Shown: one piece after another, positions 11,601 to 13,478 of the stretch | Numbering within the stretch: the stretch's first letter is position 1 | Layout of the letters: the number at the start of each line of letters is the position of its first letter | Source: Pseudomonadota bacterium | GTDB taxonomy: Bacteria > Myxococcota > Bradymonadia > UBA4248 | NCBI GenBank assembly: GCA_017613855.1 | Contig: JAGACY010000315.1 | Location: 1-13,478, forward strand | Direction: 5' to 3' | Length of the DNA stretch: 13,478 nt | Program-made: the position numbers and the translations under genes | Notes under the pieces: generated by a model | Databases searched by the model: none | What the model saw: only the letters and a program-made list of their open reading frames with translations | What the model was told of the DNA's origin: nothing

Positions 11601-13478
11601 TATGACTTCTATGGAGATGCATTCGATTCGAACTGCGATGGTCTCGATTACGACATCAACAATACGGTGTTTGTTTCACCCGAAAACCAGGGTACGTATC
11701 CTGGCTCTGATTCGAATGCATGTAAATTCCAGACATTTTCCACCGGTAGCCATGTCTCCCCATGTGCAACGATCCAACATGCCCTCGAGGTTGCAGCTAA
11801 AAAAGATAGCAACAAAAACATCGTATTTTATGACGATATCCTCGTACAGGGATCTGGTTTTGACATGGACACAGCAGTGCTCGAACAAGACAAGCTCACG
11901 AATTACGGCATAAAGATCCCGACCTTGGCGAAACAGTCTGCTCAACAAAAACTGTACTACTATCCATCTGCGGATTTACCGGATGAAGATGGCCACGTCA
12001 AAGACGGCCACATTCTCAGCCCCTATAAACTGCATTCACTGTTAGTAGCAGCCAAACGCAGCAAATCGACATTTGATGCCAATAAGTATTTCTTTAGTTA
12101 CTGGCACTATGCGAAGAAAGACGCCATCGGTCCGGACGGCAATGCAATCGTTAAATATGCCTATGAGCCGGTCACCTTACAGTCCGAACAAGCACAACCC
12201 GAAGAAATCATCAGGATTTATGGTGGTTTGAGTCGTGGAGACTACCCAGAGTTCGATTTGCCTCAGGAATACGACCTTTGGCAGTCAGGAGGCGAAAACA
12301 CGAAGATTACGTGGACACCTTCGATGGAAAAAAATACAACCAAGATTTATGCATTCATCCAGCCTGTCCCGGGGAACCCACTGTCCCTGAAGATGACTTC
12401 GATGACCATCAATGTCTCTCCCTCTGGCAAACTCATCGAATCCCAGGTGGATGGTGCTACCTTTATCGGCATCAACGCGATGCAGGGTGCCAAATTGCTC
12501 AATCTGAACAACGTTCAGATGACGGTTACCGCCCCCGAAGGATATAGTTATAATACAGAAAAATATCCGGGTTATCCGAAATCCAAAAAGGATCCCATCA
12601 CACAAGCGCCTGCAGGTCTCGATGGCGGTGATAGTTCGCGCTGGGAAAATGCATCCGGCAAAGACTCGGGCTATGTCACTAAATTCAACAACAATACCTG
12701 CCATTCACATAGCAGAACCTGTGGTTCCGGTATAGATGGTACGGTTGCCCAGAACTGGGGCGGTTGCGGCGGCCATTCCTGGACGACCAAGAATTACAAT
12801 ACCAACAACAGCCTTGCGGATGACGATGGCAAACGAGGAAACAATGGCCGAAAAGGTGCCGGAGCGACCAAAAATGGCGGCAAGGCTGGTACATGCAACG
12901 ACATGGGCGGCGGCAGTGACTGGTATTGTCCTAAACTTAAAGATCACTCTTCAGCTCAGGGCCAAAATGGCGTTGGCGGCGCTGCAGGGAAAAACGGCAA
13001 TTCGGACAAGACCATCCAGAGTATGAAATTCCAAATCAGAACCGACACATCGCCATATTCACTCTATGTCTTTAGTGACCCACTCAAAGCCAAGGGCGAA
13101 TACGGCATTCCTGGAGGCGGTGGCGGCGGTGGTGCTGTTTACCAATGCTGGGAAGGCAATGGTTCGAATGACACGCGTTGTTATGCCGGTGATGGCGGTA
13201 TGGGCGGCTGCGGCGGCGAAGGCGGCCTGGCCGGTGGTACGGGCGGCAGTGCCATTGGTATTGCAGTCCGATCGACTTCGACGGTAGAAGGATCTACGCG
13301 CATTTTGTTAGACGGATCCAAAATCATTACAGTCAATGGCAGCGGCGGTAGTCCACAACCTGGTGCCCCCGGAGCAAAGGGCGGTGATGGCGGCTATTGG
13401 TTAGCCTATGCAAGATGCAGCGGCACTGCTGCAGTATGCTCTGATACCCAGGATCAGGGTATGGGCGGCGGCGGAAGC
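8634..13478 (+). CDS. Giant lipoprotein: Cys repeats, MopE-like metal-binding motifs, beta-helix-like and Gly-rich regions; 3'-truncated
   Basis: The frame has no stop from the ATG at 8634 to the last base (1615 codons), so the C-terminus is missing. A weak AGGA (8620-8623) precedes the ATG, which is supported by a lipoprotein signal peptide (IAGC lipobox, C18, then Asp-Asp). Residues 28-195 hold seven Cys repeats ending in Cx5-6Cx4C. MopE-type Asp/Cys motifs follow: D-N-D-N-D-G...DCNDDDP...CNG (~402-460), DEDGDGY...ACDGIDNDG (~575-672), DGIDDDCDGRVDED (894-907) and DSNCDGLDYD (~998-1007). A PCATIQHAL motif (1043-1051) and IRIYGG (~1193-1198) suit a right-handed beta-helix domain. From ~1326 the chain is rich in Gly, with GGGGGGG at ~1494-1500. 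This resembles large outer-surface MopE/beta-helix proteins of Myxococcota, which are mostly unstudied; calcium or copper binding is inferred from the motif family. Confidence 0.93.
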   Translation, partial: MDKRYLLTLCVLALIAGCDDGASAPGDPCGGCNPDQTCENGICVDDPCKACNSHEICDEGVCKPNPDDPCSKCDPDLEECINDKCEAKRPSDDPCTYCTEEQVCIEKECKPKGGDAECDPACGEGKTCVDGRCAICIGTNCFFESDDGNKFCDTDEECDENERCYEGECQSIDASLCDPACSDGQICVNGTCQSNTLLWSLCRSGSDCGVGECIFSITPSRTIRLDVNGEIVEYTTDQPIPVSLLDSRINPENYNLTHAAPAGDYDDIGICSYECTRKDSKICPIGWSCQVVAKGILEYPDVSLLPQDLDETEINESPFAALCRRDMDEDLQKDIAYGLELCNSDESRCNEAGMIFYNGMCLEPCETSPDRCPYFFSCESVDTASGSAMACVPNSGTCTECFDNDNDGAGYGHCTVKGIDCNDDDPNIYYDKPLVCSDFVDGSGTEIKTDFNCNGIIDKFELMGTMDNCGSCGNPCSKPQTSNITVSCDPVDTTDFDIDWRKTATMETEPPAFACTEKCSFGYGDCKGNASCDVALITTEARSAAKEAIANSQAVHIAAADVIIGEKQGKIYALDEDGDGYPTIDVTETQAPTKRENRRLILDSFNSVICCANDDKYCYSANQDWNSLPLNSLSNYVSPTRANSATSYDINDKAKEVNPKAVEACDGIDNDGSTLLSDNSEETKPCSVWCQELDEEKHLLHETECKDFSTTVNNVTTYTVNAYCDSTEDGSHDPDGWNDIVENKNYAYNNTCNRRSNSGDICNTGKVSCESEPVVSCAINEPNCGCAADKDHHAFRITAENTTDNGDGTFSYHPDNTDYVKAVISNGGDIEAFNCRCDGSRCTEGDCTDQDSLSCFKACSQSCTLQKNFALSCTVSDDDNTVDGLDKNGKPLLDGIDDDCDGRVDEDAMIPCVITKNAAFEILENGVKETDYYTTYLTAAQIKAYKLPQNVDGSVNLCRIGILQSEPGPIVDNKQTYIPKCVPLFKPRDYDFYGDAFDSNCDGLDYDINNTVFVSPENQGTYPGSDSNACKFQTFSTGSHVSPCATIQHALEVAAKKDSNKNIVFYDDILVQGSGFDMDTAVLEQDKLTNYGIKIPTLAKQSAQQKLYYYPSADLPDEDGHVKDGHILSPYKLHSLLVAAKRSKSTFDANKYFFSYWHYAKKDAIGPDGNAIVKYAYEPVTLQSEQAQPEEIIRIYGGLSRGDYPEFDLPQEYDLWQSGGENTKITWTPSMEKNTTKIYAFIQPVPGNPLSLKMTSMTINVSPSGKLIESQVDGATFIGINAMQGAKLLNLNNVQMTVTAPEGYSYNTEKYPGYPKSKKDPITQAPAGLDGGDSSRWENASGKDSGYVTKFNNNTCHSHSRTCGSGIDGTVAQNWGGCGGHSWTTKNYNTNNSLADDDGKRGNNGRKGAGATKNGGKAGTCNDMGGGSDWYCPKLKDHSSAQGQNGVGGAAGKNGNSDKTIQSMKFQIRTDTSPYSLYVFSDPLKAKGEYGIPGGGGGGGAVYQCWEGNGSNDTRCYAGDGGMGGCGGEGGLAGGTGGSAIGIAVRSTSTVEGSTRILLDGSKIITVNGSGGSPQPGAPGAKGGDGGYWLAYARCSGTAAVCSDTQDQGMGGGGS
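8715..9218 (+). repeat. Seven four-Cys coding repeats
   Basis: Residues 28-195 of the MopE-like protein. Units 1-4 follow Cx2Cx5-6Cx4C (C29-C43, C48-C62, C70-C85, C95-C109) and are joined by Asp/Pro-rich linkers ending in DDP. Units 5 and 7 have Cx3Cx5Cx4C. Unit 6 (C152, C158, C164, C169) has Cx5Cx5Cx4C, exactly the spacing used in the small six-repeat protein. An extra Cys pair (C136, C141) lies between units 5 and 6. Confidence 0.87.

Noticed and set aside
12278..12547. An 89-residue open frame in another frame inside the MopE-like gene
   Set aside because: The frame starting at 8634 is continuous through this region with conserved beta-helix-like features, so the alternative is a shadow and not evidence of a frameshift.

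Overview
The window looks like chromosomal DNA of a Gram-negative, deltaproteobacterial-type bacterium, probably Myxococcota or a related lineage with moderate G+C. The evidence is indirect: two lipoprotein signal peptides with clear lipoboxes, a gene with MopE-like Asp/Cys putative metal-binding motifs joined to a beta-helix-like and Gly-rich region, abundant Cys-repeat secreted proteins, and a strong sigma-54 (-24/-12) promoter match. No housekeeping gene, RNA gene, transposase, phage gene or CRISPR array is visible, so the lineage is inference.

All four supported genes lie on the + strand and all appear to be exported or cell-surface proteins. (1) 1-1677 is the 3' part of an unrecognised Cys-containing protein with a tandem Gln/Pro/Gly/Glu tail. 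(2) 1976-2485 is a small secreted protein that is almost entirely six copies of a four-Cys repeat. (3) 3137-8392 is a 1751-residue lipoprotein with N-terminal Cys repeats, a beta-rich part, a long helical/coiled-coil part interrupted by an Ala/Gly-rich hydrophobic stretch, and a beta-rich C-terminus. This layout recalls the C-terminal half of Tc-toxin A subunits. (4) 8634-13478 is a lipoprotein that stays open through the last base (at least 1615 residues). It has Cys repeats, several MopE-like motifs, a beta-helix-like region and a Gly-rich region.

The intergenic DNA is unusually structured. 1678-1975 holds a terminator-like hairpin, a 14-bp palindrome, a sigma-54 promoter match and a leader hairpin, all ahead of gene 2. 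2486-3136 holds two terminators for gene 2, a chain of GC-rich hairpins, and a leader with two mutually exclusive hairpins before gene 3. 8393-8633 holds four further hairpins, a heptamer tandem repeat and a fifth hairpin before gene 4. The hairpin chains before genes 3 and 4 share linker and loop words while their stems differ in a compensating way, suggesting one structured repeat family.

The same Cx5Cx5Cx4C cysteine spacing occurs in genes 2, 3 and 4. The window is therefore best read as a locus of disulfide-rich envelope proteins built from a shared module. Whether they form one functional system cannot be shown from the sequence alone. Terminators and separate leaders suggest that at least gene 2 is its own transcription unit.
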